From Candidatus Nitrohelix vancouverensis (GTDB taxonomy: Bacteria > Nitrospinota > Nitrospinia > Nitrospinales > VA-1), in the NCBI GenBank assembly GCA_015698305.1, contig CP048620.1, positions 1,514,557 through 1,578,556 on the forward strand: a stretch of DNA of 64,000 nucleotides, read 5' to 3'. Below, one piece after another: positions 33,903 through 42,582 of the stretch (the stretch's first letter is position 1; each line of letters begins with the position of its first letter). The notes under the pieces are model-generated. The model was not told the DNA's origin, searched no databases, and saw only the letters and a program-made list of their open reading frames with translations. Position numbers and translations under genes: made by a program.

Positions 33903-34849
33903 GATTCCAGCGACCTTGTTTTGCGCGCTATCATCAACAGATTGAATCCGTAACCGGCCCAGTCGAGAATCGGATCGAGATAGGTCAGCGGATTGAAGAA
34001 ATTTTTCAGGTCACGTTTCATGGCGAAGCCGATACGGCCCGGCAGGTCGGCGGGCTTTTCAATTTTTTCAAAGCTGAGCGATTCCTGGGGAATGAGAAGT
34101 CCCTTTTTGGTCTTGTTGGTTTTTGCGTAAACGACTTTAAATCCGGCTTGATTCAACAGGCGTTCTAGCGTTGCGCGCGAGAAGAAATGAATGTGTTGCG
34201 TTGGGCCATAACCGGTCCAGCGTGATTTTAGATACACGCTGTTCTTCACGTTCGGCGTCCACAAAACAACCAGCCCCTGCATTTTCAAAAGCGCGTTGAC
34301 CTGGCGAAGGTAATCGAGCGGGTGCGGGATATGTTCGATCAGGTCCCAGAGCGTTACGACGTCGAAAGAAGCCGGGGGCAGGTTGGCGTCTTCCAGAAAG
34401 GCGCATCGCACCCGGTCGAAGTTCAGGCGTTCTTTCGCGAGTTGTTCGTATTCCGGGAGAATGTCGAGGCCCTGCGTTTCCCAACCGCTTTGTTGCGCAT
34501 GGCGGATAAAAAATCCGGCGCCACAACCCAGGTCGAGCAAGGAGCCTTTTTTGCCCAGCGTTCTTTCTATCAGGTCGAGACGCGACCGGTAAATTTTTTC
34601 GTAGGAAGCGGCGCGGCGCTGGCGCTCTTCAAAATATTCCAGATAATAGGGGGAGTTCGTTCCGGCGCCGTCCATTTCCGAGCGATGAATCGTTTTTAAA
34701 TCCGATGCGTCGGGTAGGGGATTGACGGACTCCAGGGCGCAATTCTGGCATTGCCAGATATTGGCGTCGCTTCTTTCGCAGACCAGATTGAACTGGAGCG
34801 ATCCGCAACACTCGCAGGGTTTCAGATTGTGGACCAGCGTTTCCGACAT
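33899..34849 (-). CDS. Class I SAM-dependent methyltransferase with N-terminal zinc ribbon
   Basis: This 316-aa protein starts with a Cys-pair motif (CECCGSLQF at about 13-21, CQNC at about 34-37) that resembles a small zinc ribbon. It is followed by a class I methyltransferase with motif I LLDLGCGAGFFIRHA, and VVTLWDLIEHIPHP at the substrate/post-II region. Proteins of this layout (Methyltransf_11/23 with a ribbon) occur in O-antigen and surface glycan loci, where they methylate sugars. It is the first gene of the minus-strand glycan operon and is divergent from a GT4 gene, with a hairpin in its presumed leader. Confidence 0.85.
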   Translation of the reverse strand: MSETLVHNLKPCECCGSLQFNLVCERSDANIWQCQNCALESVNPLPDASDLKTIHRSEMDGAGTNSPYYLEYFEERQRRAASYEKIYRSRLDLIERTLGKKGSLLDLGCGAGFFIRHAQQSGWETQGLDILPEYEQLAKERLNFDRVRCAFLEDANLPPASFDVVTLWDLIEHIPHPLDYLRQVNALLKMQGLVVLWTPNVKNSVYLKSRWTGYGPTQHIHFFSRATLERLLNQAGFKVVYAKTNKTKKGLLIPQESLSFEKIEKPADLPGRIGFAMKRDLKNFFNPLTYLDPILDWAGYGFNLLMIARKTRSLES

Positions 34850-34884
34850 GAATTTTGGATGCGTTGGATGAGACGGCGTTGGGA

Positions 34885-34904
34885 GGGTTTTCGGCTGAAA
34901 ACCC
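34885..34904. other. Perfect 8-bp hairpin in divergent intergenic region
   Basis: GGGTTTTC and GAAAACCC pair perfectly around a GGCT tetraloop. The site lies 36 bp upstream of the methyltransferase ATG on the minus strand and 86 bp upstream of the GT4 start on the plus strand. No T-run follows on either side, so an intrinsic terminator is unlikely; an operator or leader hairpin is possible. Confidence 0.45.
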
Positions 34905-34989
34905 GAATATCGACACGATACTCCGGATATGCTAGATTAATTTTCGACTTCGATCAACCATCATTCCGCTATCATTAAGGTTTCCAGGT

Positions 34990-36117
34990 TTGAACTTTCC
35001 TCATATTTTGCATTCAGAAGCCGCCGTGGGCTGGGGCGGTCAGGAAATCCGGGTGTTTCAGGAAACGCAGTTGCTGTTGGAAAAAGGCTGTCGCGTGGAC
35101 ATCGTGTGCCGCAAGAATTCGCCGCTGGCAAAGCGTTGCGAATCCCTGTCCGATCCCGGATTTCATTATTTCTCTCGGGCTATGGATAAAGCCTTCAACC
35201 CTTCGGCTTTGGCGGGCGTTTACCGTCTGCTGAAAAAGTTGAAGCCCGATATCGTGCACACGCACAGCTCGATTGATAGCTGGCAGTTTTCCATCGCGGC
35301 GCGTTTGCTGGGCATCCCTGTCGTCAGGAGTCGGCATGTCTCGCTCCCGATTCGCGATTTTTTTCCTAATAACTGGCTTTACTCCAAGGCGCCGGATCAT
35401 ATCATCACCAGCGGCGAGGCGATTTCGGATTTGGTCCGCCGCGTCAAGGGCGTTCGTCCGGAAAACGTGTCTTCGGTTTCCGCAGGGGTGGATTTGAAGC
35501 GCTTTGATTTTCATTTGTCGGGCGGTTGTGTTCGACAGGAATTGGGCTTGCAGGCGGGGCAACCGCTCATCGGCAAGGTCGGCGTCATTCGCGGCTGGAA
35601 GGGGCACGATCATTTTCTGGAAGCGATCCCTTTGATCCAAAAACAGATTCCCAATGCGCGTTTCGTCATGGCGGGCGACGGGCCGGGCTTCGATGAGATC
35701 AAGCGAAAAACCGAGTCACGCGGGCTGGGCGCGGTCGCAACAATGTTGGGGCATCGCGAAGACGTTCCTGAAATCATGGCGGCCTGCGAAGTTCTGGTTC
35801 TGGCCTCCACTTCGGGAGAAGGCACGCCGCAGGTGATCCCGCAGGCCTTCGCCATGAAAACTCCGATGGTGGCTTCGCGGATTGGTTCGACGGAGTCGCT
35901 GCTGGGCGATGGCGAACGCGGTATTCTGGTCGCTCCGGGCAAGGCGGACGAAATCGCCGAAGGCGTCTGCCGCTTGATCGCTCAACCCGGTCTGGCTGAA
36001 GAATTGGCGGCGAAGGCCTATCAATATTGCCTGCGCGAATTGACTGCGGAAAAAATGATTCTCGATACCTTGCAGGTTTATAACAAAGTTCTCGACTCCC
36101 GGTCGGCGTTGCCTTAA
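34990..36117 (+). CDS. GT4 family glycosyltransferase
   Basis: This is a 375-aa GT-B enzyme. The N-terminal acceptor domain shows a WGGQEIRVFQE glycine loop, and the C-terminal donor domain shows GKVGVIRGWKGHDHFLEA, RFVMAGDGPG and the acidic SGEGTPQVIPQAFAMKTPMVA motif. The start is TTG at 34990 with AAGG 9 nt before it. It probably acts in LPS core or capsule synthesis. The next GT4 gene follows by 64 bp in the same direction. Confidence 0.88.
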   Translation: MNFPHILHSEAAVGWGGQEIRVFQETQLLLEKGCRVDIVCRKNSPLAKRCESLSDPGFHYFSRAMDKAFNPSALAGVYRLLKKLKPDIVHTHSSIDSWQFSIAARLLGIPVVRSRHVSLPIRDFFPNNWLYSKAPDHIITSGEAISDLVRRVKGVRPENVSSVSAGVDLKRFDFHLSGGCVRQELGLQAGQPLIGKVGVIRGWKGHDHFLEAIPLIQKQIPNARFVMAGDGPGFDEIKRKTESRGLGAVATMLGHREDVPEIMAACEVLVLASTSGEGTPQVIPQAFAMKTPMVASRIGSTESLLGDGERGILVAPGKADEIAEGVCRLIAQPGLAEELAAKAYQYCLRELTAEKMILDTLQVYNKVLDSRSALP

Positions 36118-36181
36118 CGCGCATCCGCAAACCCGCGGAACCGTTTGAGTCGTTGCTACTCTTCTTTCCAGTGAAGCGTTC

Positions 36182-37315
36182 ATGAAAATTGCGGTGATTC
36201 GGCAAAAATTTGTCAACTATGGCGGGGCGGAGAGCTTTGTCGCACAGTACGCGGACGTGATGGCCAATCAGGGTCATGAGATTCACATCTTCGCCAATCA
36301 ATGGACCGAATCGAAACACCCCCAAATCCATATCCATCCGGTTCCTGCTCTGAAAATCAATTCATTCATTCGCTCGCTGTCTTTCGCCTGGTTTGCCGGA
36401 CGCGAGGTGGCGAAGGGGTCATACGACATTGTGCAGAGTCACGAACGTATTTTTCATCAGGATATTTATCGCGCCGGGGACGGGTGTCATCGCCAGTGGC
36501 TGGAAATACGCAAAAAAAACCTGTCGCCCTGGAAACGCTGGAGCCTGCGCTTCAATTTGTTTCACCGTTTCATTTTAAGTCGCGAGCGGGCGATTTTCGA
36601 AACGGAGGCCTGCAAGAAAGTCATCGCGATTTCGCAAATGGTCAAGCGCGATATCGAAAGTTTTTACAAGGTTCCTGAGAATAAAATTGAAGTGATCTAT
36701 AACGGCGTCGATCTGGAACGTTTCCATCCGCAGAATCGCTGGGGGGCTGGGAAAGCGGTTCGCCAAAAGCTGGGTTTGCGCGAGGACGAGGTCGCGATCC
36801 TGCACGTGGGTTCGGGATTCGAGCGCAAGGGAACCGGGGCCATTTTACAGGCGACCGAGGCTTTAAATGAATTCCCGTGGCGATTGGTTTTGTTAGGCAA
36901 GGCGGACTGGCCGCGTCGTTTAGCTGGATTGCCGGCGTCGATTCGAGATCGAATCATCGCTTTGGACCCGGTCGACGATGTTGAAAATTATTACGCCGCG
37001 GCCGATATATTCATCCTTCCTTCGCTTTATGAACCCTTTGGCAACGCCAATCTGGAAGCGCTGGCGACGGGCCTGCCGACGGTGGTCGGTAAAAATTGCG
37101 GCGCGGCTGAGGTTATTGATCATCGAATCAATGGTTTACGGCTGGAGCAGGTTGATGATTCCGATGAAATCGCCTGCGCGTTGAACTATTTGTCTGATAA
37201 ATCGATTCGACGAGAAATGGGTCAAAAGGCCCGGGTTTTGGCTGAAACCTTCACCGGGCGGCGCAATGCGGATGAGATGATACGGGTTTATGAAGGTTTA
37301 TTGAGTAAAAAATAA
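36182..37315 (+). CDS. GT4 family glycosyltransferase, WaaG-like
   Basis: This 377-aa GT-B enzyme has YGGAESFVAQYADVM at the acceptor-side glycine loop. The donor half has LHVGSGFERKGTGAILQAT, LVLLGKADWPRRL and PSLYEPFGNANLEALATGLP, including the E-x7-E pair. The overall pattern, including QSHERIFHQDIYRAGDGCHR in the N-domain, resembles WaaG/RfaG LPS core glucosyltransferases. It is the last plus-strand gene of the glycan region. A hairpin region follows 50 bp downstream, but its T-run serves the opposite strand. Confidence 0.88.
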   Translation: MKIAVIRQKFVNYGGAESFVAQYADVMANQGHEIHIFANQWTESKHPQIHIHPVPALKINSFIRSLSFAWFAGREVAKGSYDIVQSHERIFHQDIYRAGDGCHRQWLEIRKKNLSPWKRWSLRFNLFHRFILSRERAIFETEACKKVIAISQMVKRDIESFYKVPENKIEVIYNGVDLERFHPQNRWGAGKAVRQKLGLREDEVAILHVGSGFERKGTGAILQATEALNEFPWRLVLLGKADWPRRLAGLPASIRDRIIALDPVDDVENYYAAADIFILPSLYEPFGNANLEALATGLPTVVGKNCGAAEVIDHRINGLRLEQVDDSDEIACALNYLSDKSIRREMGQKARVLAETFTGRRNADEMIRVYEGLLSKK

Positions 37316-37357
37316 AACAAGCGAGGTTATTCCAGATGCCGGGGGCGCTTTTCAGGC

Positions 37358-37412
37358 AAAAAAAATGGCGCCAGACAAACAAGGAATCGCGGTTCCCTGT
37401 TTGACCGGCGCC
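37358..37412 (-). terminator. Intrinsic terminator for the 72-aa protein gene
   Basis: GGCGCC (37367-37372) and GGCGCC (37407-37412) enclose an 11-bp stem (37376-37386 with 37393-37403, one G-T pair). On the minus strand the hairpin is followed within one base by eight T residues (37365-37358). This is a textbook Rho-independent terminator placed 15 bp after the stop codon at 37427. Confidence 0.85.
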
Positions 37413-37426
37413 GTTCGCGCCCGATC

Positions 37427-37645
37427 CTAGGAGGAGTAGGAGAGCGTGCTGTCCATATGCGTCGGGTATTCCAGGTCCAGTTTCTGCTTCATCCATCGAG
37501 GGATTTGCGGTCGTCCGTTGCTCACGAGGGAAATGCCGTTTTCGGATTTCTGGAAACTTTCCCAATATTGCTCGCTGAGGCTCTTGCTGGGGATGATTTG
37601 TTTGGTTTTACCGTTGGCTTTGAGAATTTTTACAGGATGAAACAT
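37427..37645 (-). CDS. 72-aa orphan protein with complete expression signals
   Basis: This is a small soluble protein I do not recognise. It is rich in Lys and Ser, with no membrane segment, signal peptide or Cys. Motif-like parts include KSLSEQYWESF and RPQIPRWMKQKLDL. The gene is well supported: GGAGGTGG lies just before the ATG, a TATAAT hexamer about 110 bp upstream, a 16-bp palindrome beyond that, and a strong terminator directly after the stop. Being monocistronic with strong signals suggests abundant or regulated expression. It might be a small regulator or stress protein; nothing in the sequence decides. Confidence 0.75.
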   Translation of the reverse strand: MFHPVKILKANGKTKQIIPSKSLSEQYWESFQKSENGISLVSNGRPQIPRWMKQKLDLEYPTHMDSTLSYSS

Positions 37646-37753
37646 GGTCCACCTCCGAATGTTTATTTAATTTTTAGTTTGGCCGCCAACTCGCTGTGCT
37701 TTGTTCATCGTCAGCAATTTTTGTTAGCGTTGAACCCCTTGCTCTATGTTTAC

Positions 37754-37759
37754 AATTAT
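37754..37759 (-). promoter_or_regulatory. -10 element of the 72-aa protein gene
   Basis: The minus strand has a perfect TATAAT here, about 110 bp upstream of the ATG at 37645. No good -35 hexamer is found at 16-18 bp, which fits a promoter that needs an activator, perhaps bound at the palindrome 33 bp further upstream. Confidence 0.5.
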
Positions 37760-37791
37760 AGGAATTCAATGTTTCGGATCGGTGAAGAAAA

Positions 37792-37807
37792 AGTAACAGT
37801 TGTGTTA
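37792..37807. promoter_or_regulatory. 16-bp palindrome, candidate operator
   Basis: GTAACAGTTGTGTTAC is a perfect inverted repeat of GTAACA with a 4-base spacer. It lies upstream of the TATAAT of the 72-aa protein gene at a distance suited to an activator. The regulator is unknown. Confidence 0.5.
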
Positions 37808-37952
37808 CAAAAATGACCAGATATTCTCAGGCAAACAAAGCGATAAATTATTATAACTATATGAAATATAGCGCTTTATTTTGATTTTGACGCGTGCGGG
37901 AGTTTGTTGCAGGACTTGGGGAAAGCGGATTTTAAGGGCTTGAGATCAAGAA

Positions 37953-37986
37953 TACGGTCATTGAAATTTTTTTTTCAATGACCGTA
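37953..37986. other. Perfect 14-bp inverted repeat with T6 loop
   Basis: TACGGTCATTGAAA and TTTCAATGACCGTA pair without mismatch around six T residues. It lies 19 bp beyond the stop of the CDGSH gene (minus strand). A T-run after the stem is absent, so it is not a standard terminator, though it could block exonucleases or act as a two-way transcript end. Confidence 0.6.
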
Positions 37987-38005
37987 ATCATGTATTTTAA
38001 GGCGA

Positions 38006-38236
38006 TCAGGCTTTAGAATGGGTACCGTCGCAAAGCGGCGAGTTGGCGGTTTTCCCACAGTCGCAAATGACCAGGCGTTTGGCTTCGGTCACTTCGTATG
38101 CGGCTGGAGATTTGCCCGTGTTCATGCGCGAATGCGCGCCGTCACAGTAGGGTTTATTTGCAGACTCGCCGCAGGTACAATAACGTTTGGTTCCGGGCGT
38201 TTCCTGAACAATATGGGGGCCATTTTCATAAGGCAT
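38006..38236 (-). CDS. Double CDGSH iron-sulfur protein
   Basis: This 76-aa protein contains two CDGSH-type sites: [16 protein letters not shown] and [16 protein letters not shown]. Each gives the CxC-x6-8-C-x-D-G-x-H ligand set (three Cys and one His) for a labile [2Fe-2S] cluster. Small tandem CDGSH proteins are cytosolic in bacteria and are thought to take part in redox or iron-sulfur handling. The gene stands alone, with AAGGA before its ATG. A near-palindrome (TTACGGATATTTTCCGCAA) lies about 43 bp upstream. Confidence 0.92.
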   Translation of the reverse strand: MPYENGPHIVQETPGTKRYCTCGESANKPYCDGAHSRMNTGKSPAAYEVTEAKRLVICDCGKTANSPLCDGTHSKA

Positions 38237-38376
38237 GAAAGAATCCTTTCGTATCTGGGTTGTTAAACATTAGTTAAGTTACGGATATTTTCCGCAATAT
38301 CAATGCTTAATCTCTTTACTAAAGGAAATACTTCGCTCCATTCGGAAGAATGGGCCGATCTGTATGGGCTAAGGCT

Positions 38377-39747
38377 ATGAATCTATTACTGACAGGGGCG
38401 ACCGGTCTCATCGGTTCGCTTCTTGTTCAAAAATTACTTGAACGAGGCGAGCGAGTTACCGTATTAACGCGCGATGCGTCCAGGGCGGGCGCAACTTTGC
38501 CAGCGAAATGCCGGGTGATGGAATGGGATCCCCTGGCGGGACCAGCTACGCTCGATCTGGACGAAGAGTACGACGCCGTGGTACATCTGGCTGGCGAGTC
38601 CGTCGCTGGCGGACGCTGGTCGGCTTCTTTCAAAAACAAAATATATCAATCGCGAATTTTGTCCACTCGCTTACTCGTTGAAGCGTTGAAACGCGCGGAG
38701 CGTAAACCTTCCGTATTTGTTTGCGCTTCCGCCGTTGGTATTTATGGAAATCGTGGAGATGAAACGCTTGCGGAATCGTCTTCCCTGGGGAGCGGTTTTT
38801 TAGCCGAGGTCTGCCGGGAATGGGAGTATGAAGCGGCGGCGGTGGAAGCGTTGGACATTCGGCGGGTGTCCTTGCGCGTCGGTCTGGTTCTGGATTTTGA
38901 GGCGCCCGCGTTCGAAAAAATGTCCTTGCCCTTCAAGTGGGCATTGGGAGGAAGCATCGGTGGCGGACAGCAATGGATGAGCTGGATTAATTTACAAGAT
39001 GTCGTGAAGTTGATCCTGCATTCGATCGATCATACGGAATTGCAGGGCGCCGTCAACGCGACTTCGCCCAACCCGGTTCGCAATGAAGAGTTTTCCCAGA
39101 TGCTGGGAATCAGTTGCAAACGCCCGGTCTTTCTTGAAATCCCCGGCATCGCCTTGCGCGTTCTCATGGGACAAAGCGCCGATCTGGTCCTGACCAGTCA
39201 GCGCGCATCGGCGGAGAAAGCGCTGGCCTCGGGTTTCGAGTTCGACTATCCCGACATTCGGTCTGCATTGAAGGAGGTTTGTTCGCGGCGTCGGCACGGC
39301 TTCGTCCGGGAACAACGGGTGAATCGACCGATTGAAGAAGTGTTTGATTTTTTCTCGCGCGCAGAAAATCTTGAACGGATCACGCCTAAGGAACTCAATT
39401 TTAAAATCCTGCGCACCTCAACGCCCGGTATCGAAAAAGGCACGATTCTGGATTATCGACTGAGTCTGCACGGGATTCCATTTCACTGGAGTTCGCACAT
39501 CGATCAGTTCAACCCGCCCAGCGGATTTTCAGACGAACAGATGCGCGGCCCTTACGCCTATTGGCGTCATGAACATGAGTTTGAGGTCGACGGCGATAGC
39601 ACGATCGTTCGGGATAAGGTGCAATATGAAATGCCGCTGGGTCTGCTGGGAGAAACGTTCGGATTGTATTTCGTCCGCAAGGATCTTGATCGCATCTTCG
39701 CTTACCGGCGCAGTCAAATCGAAGCCTTGCTGAACGCCCCGTCATGA
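38377..39747 (+). CDS. TIGR01777 SDR epimerase fused to SRPBCC domain
   Basis: This is a 456-aa protein. Residues 1 to about 300 form an extended SDR of the TIGR01777/YfcH (SDR39U1) family: NAD(P)-binding LLLTGATGLIGSLL, then VVHLAGESVAGGRWSASFKNKIYQSR and FVCASAVGIYGNRGDE. Residues about 305-456 form an SRPBCC (START-like) ligand-binding domain beginning at REQRVNRPIEEVFDFFSRAENLERITP. The combination is known in some bacteria, but its substrate is not established. I begin at ATG 38377, where the Rossmann strand starts, with AAGG just upstream; the longer frame from 38350 adds nine unrelated residues. Confidence 0.88.
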   Translation: MNLLLTGATGLIGSLLVQKLLERGERVTVLTRDASRAGATLPAKCRVMEWDPLAGPATLDLDEEYDAVVHLAGESVAGGRWSASFKNKIYQSRILSTRLLVEALKRAERKPSVFVCASAVGIYGNRGDETLAESSSLGSGFLAEVCREWEYEAAAVEALDIRRVSLRVGLVLDFEAPAFEKMSLPFKWALGGSIGGGQQWMSWINLQDVVKLILHSIDHTELQGAVNATSPNPVRNEEFSQMLGISCKRPVFLEIPGIALRVLMGQSADLVLTSQRASAEKALASGFEFDYPDIRSALKEVCSRRRHGFVREQRVNRPIEEVFDFFSRAENLERITPKELNFKILRTSTPGIEKGTILDYRLSLHGIPFHWSSHIDQFNPPSGFSDEQMRGPYAYWRHEHEFEVDGDSTIVRDKVQYEMPLGLLGETFGLYFVRKDLDRIFAYRRSQIEALLNAPS

Positions 39748-39802
39748 CGGCTCGCATGGCATTGCGCGCGTACCCGATTGATTAACTCACCGACTTATTG
39801 AA

Positions 39803-41305
39803 ATGTCGTTTGCCTCCTACCCATTCCTCCTTTGCTTGCTTCCTCTGACCTGGGCCGGATTTTATTTGTTGAGGAAACGCGCTTCTGGCCGTCTTTCGAT
39901 TTCCCTGCTGATTCTGGCGTCTCTCATATTTTACGGATTGGACCGTCCCTGGGGACTGGCCGCGCTTGTGTTCTCGCTACTGGTGAATTACGCGTTCGCT
40001 TCCCGGCTGGCGCGGGAGGACGACGCTTCAGCTTCCCGCCCTCTCCTTCTGACAGGAGCTTTGGTGAATGTCTTCCTGCTGGTCGTGCTGAAATGGGGAG
40101 CGCAGGTTGATGCGATACCGCTGGACGGTTGGGAGTTTCTGGAAAACTTCGGTTTGCCTCTGGCCTTTTCATTTTTTGTATTCCAGCAGATTGCCTTCTT
40201 GACGGAAGTGGCGCGCAAGGAATCTTCGCTTCCGGATTTTTTGAACTATTGCCTTTATATGTTGTTTCTTCCGCAATTGCTGGCGGGACCGGTGACGCGT
40301 CCGAAAGAAATGATGTGGCAGTACGAATCCCAAGAGTTTTTTCGTGTTCGCTGGGATCATGTGTCCGCAGGGCTGGCGCTGTTTTCATTGGGATTTTTTA
40401 AAAAGACGGTTCTGGCGGATCCCGTGGGTCGCTTCGCCGATTCCGCCTTCAATGCCGCGGCCAGCGGCGCGACGCTCAACCTTGCGGAGGCCTGGAGCGG
40501 CGCGCTCGCTTTCAGTTTTCAGATTTATTTCGACCTCTCCGGTTACGCCGATATGGCGATGGGAGTCGCGTTGCTGTTTGGCATTGTTTTGCCCTGGAAT
40601 TTTGACTCTCCCTACAAGGCGGGCAGTCTCATTGAATTCTGGCGTCGATGGCATATGACCCTGGCGCGCTGGTCGCGAGATCATCTCTATCTTCCCTTGA
40701 AAGGTGCTTCCAGAGATCTCATGCGCCAGGGTGTCTGCCTGTTCGTCGTGATGATTTTGACGGGGCTTTGGCATGGCGCCGGACTACATTTTGTTTTATG
40801 GGGAGGTTTGCACGGCCTGCTCCTTTGGGGTAACCACGCCTGGCGGCGCTTCGCGGGTCGCTCGGCGCAGAGAGTGGGCTGGGCGCGGAGACTGCTCAAC
40901 ACAGCCCTAACGTTCATAACGGTGACCTTTCTCTGGGTTTTGTTCCGCGCCGGAGACCTTCCCACGGCGATTTCGATGTACAAGTCGATGCTGGGCTTGC
41001 AGACGGAACTCTGGCAAGGCGCCAATCATGTGAAAATCAGCGAGGATCGTTTGTGGTTCCTGTTCTTCATCGTCTGGTTCCTGCCCAGTTCGCGGCAATG
41101 GATGCAACGCTTCGAAGCGCTTTCGAGCGGCGAGTTCGATACAAGGCAGGCGCATACTGAGAAAAGCCCTGGCTGGCTGGCGAAATTACAGAGCCGTATG
41201 GAATGGAAAGCGGATGAATGGTGGGCGGCGGCGGTGGCCCTGATTTTTCTCGTCGCTTTCCTGCAAATTTCGACGGGACGCCCCTTTATCTATTTTCAAT
41301 TTTGA
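39803..41305 (+). CDS. MBOAT O-acyltransferase, AlgI-like
   Basis: This 500-aa multi-spanning membrane acyltransferase has the MBOAT signatures EFWRRWHMTLARWSRDHLYLPL and the catalytic-His segment LTGLWHGAGLHFVLWGGLHGL. Such proteins carry acyl groups (often acetyl) across the inner membrane for O-acylation of alginate, peptidoglycan, LPS or other glycans. A C-terminal hydrophilic stretch of about 80 residues precedes a last membrane helix. The adjacent SGNH-like gene, 5 bp downstream, is the expected periplasmic partner, as in AlgI/AlgJ. Confidence 0.93.
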   Translation: MSFASYPFLLCLLPLTWAGFYLLRKRASGRLSISLLILASLIFYGLDRPWGLAALVFSLLVNYAFASRLAREDDASASRPLLLTGALVNVFLLVVLKWGAQVDAIPLDGWEFLENFGLPLAFSFFVFQQIAFLTEVARKESSLPDFLNYCLYMLFLPQLLAGPVTRPKEMMWQYESQEFFRVRWDHVSAGLALFSLGFFKKTVLADPVGRFADSAFNAAASGATLNLAEAWSGALAFSFQIYFDLSGYADMAMGVALLFGIVLPWNFDSPYKAGSLIEFWRRWHMTLARWSRDHLYLPLKGASRDLMRQGVCLFVVMILTGLWHGAGLHFVLWGGLHGLLLWGNHAWRRFAGRSAQRVGWARRLLNTALTFITVTFLWVLFRAGDLPTAISMYKSMLGLQTELWQGANHVKISEDRLWFLFFIVWFLPSSRQWMQRFEALSSGEFDTRQAHTEKSPGWLAKLQSRMEWKADEWWAAAVALIFLVAFLQISTGRPFIYFQF

Positions 41306-41310
41306 GCGGA

Positions 41311-42582
41311 ATGAAAACTTCGATTAAATTCGTCATCGTTTTTTTCCTTTGCGTGGCGCAATCCTTCGCGGTCGTGGCTCTGGCGACCTGGTGGGTCAAT
41401 CCCTATTCGCTCTATCGGGAGGTTGAAAGCGATCCGCAGGCTGCGGTCTGGTTGTCGAAACAATTGCGACTCGCCAAAGGATTTTATGCGCGCGCCCTGA
41501 AGCCGCAGGGAATCGCTCTGGGCGCGTCGACCTCGCAGTTGGCGATTGATGTGGACCATCCCGGATGGAACGCGGATGCCCAGCCGCGCTACAATCTTTC
41601 TTTTCCCGGCGCCTACATGTATGAGAATTTGCGTTATTACCAGCACGCCCGGGCATTGGCTCCGGTCAAACAAATTCTTCTGGGCCTGGATTTTGTCGCC
41701 TTCAATATATTCGCTCCCTTGAGCGATGATTATCGCGATGCGATGATCGCCGCTGATGCGAATGGAGCGCCGCGAAAAGACGATTTCCATGTCAACGCCG
41801 TCGCGCTGGTATCGCTCGACGCGGTGACGGCGAGTCAGAAAAAAGCTCTGGCGGGTAAGCGCGGAACGCATTATTCAAACGGCAGAGAAATTCCCGAAGA
41901 GACGGAAGAACGTCGCTGGCGCAGCGCCATGCTGGGCTCGGCGACGGGCTTCATCACCCGACTGCTCCTGCCGCCTCCAGCGCATCGTTTTTGTCTGGAA
42001 GATGCAAACGGCGACAACCCGAATTTCGAATATTTGGAAACTCTCTTGAAAACCGCGCAGGCGGACGGAGCGGACCTGCGTCTCTACATTCAACCTGCGC
42101 ACGCGACCTTATTGGAAGCGCTCGCCGAGCTTGGCTATCTTGAGACCTACATGGATTGGGAGCGTAAACTGACCGCGCTCGTCGAGCGAGTGAACGCCAG
42201 CGCGTCTGATTCCACACCGATCCCCTTATGGGATTTCAGCGCTTACAGCGCTTTCACTGCGGAAACCTTGCCGCAGGACGAGGCGACCCCGATGCAGTGG
42301 TATTGGGACGTGGGTCATTACAAGAAAGAACTGGGCGACCGGGTGCAGGATCGCGTGTTTGGCTATGTGTCGCCAGAACGTCCGGGTCTGGAATCGTTTG
42401 GCGCGAGGTTGACCGGAGCGACGATTGAGTCGCATTTGGCGTCATTGCTTGATAAGCAAAAGCGTTATCGGAAGGCCAACGCAACCGATCTGGAGGAGTT
42501 GAAAGCGCGAATTAAAGATATCGAGCAAAACCTTCCCGCCTTCGACTGCAAGGCCTTGAACGCGAAAAATCAGCCCAGATAA
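41311..42582 (+). CDS. AlgJ/SGNH-like periplasmic acyltransferase partner
   Basis: This 423-aa protein has an N-terminal membrane anchor (about residues 5-27). The segment IALGASTSQLAID is a GDS-like nucleophile region, followed by NLSFPGAYMYENLRYYQHA. A late acidic/His pair in WDVGHYKKELGDRVQDRV could complete an SGNH-type triad. Such proteins sit next to MBOAT genes and finish acyl transfer to the glycan in the periplasm. I start at ATG 41311, 5 bp after the MBOAT stop, because the anchor begins there. The 3' end overlaps the convergent 45-aa gene by 13 bp. The catalytic assignment is inference. Confidence 0.75.
   Translation: MKTSIKFVIVFFLCVAQSFAVVALATWWVNPYSLYREVESDPQAAVWLSKQLRLAKGFYARALKPQGIALGASTSQLAIDVDHPGWNADAQPRYNLSFPGAYMYENLRYYQHARALAPVKQILLGLDFVAFNIFAPLSDDYRDAMIAADANGAPRKDDFHVNAVALVSLDAVTASQKKALAGKRGTHYSNGREIPEETEERRWRSAMLGSATGFITRLLLPPPAHRFCLEDANGDNPNFEYLETLLKTAQADGADLRLYIQPAHATLLEALAELGYLETYMDWERKLTALVERVNASASDSTPIPLWDFSAYSAFTAETLPQDEATPMQWYWDVGHYKKELGDRVQDRVFGYVSPERPGLESFGARLTGATIESHLASLLDKQKRYRKANATDLEELKARIKDIEQNLPAFDCKALNAKNQPR

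Larger units (their letters stand above)
37646..38005. other. 360-bp intergenic region with promoter and hairpin
   Basis: This stretch holds the leader and probable promoter of the 72-aa protein gene, the 16-bp palindrome at 37792-37807 and the long T-loop hairpin at 37953-37986. The middle part, about 37810-37950, is A/T-rich and I see no gene in it. Confidence 0.6.
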
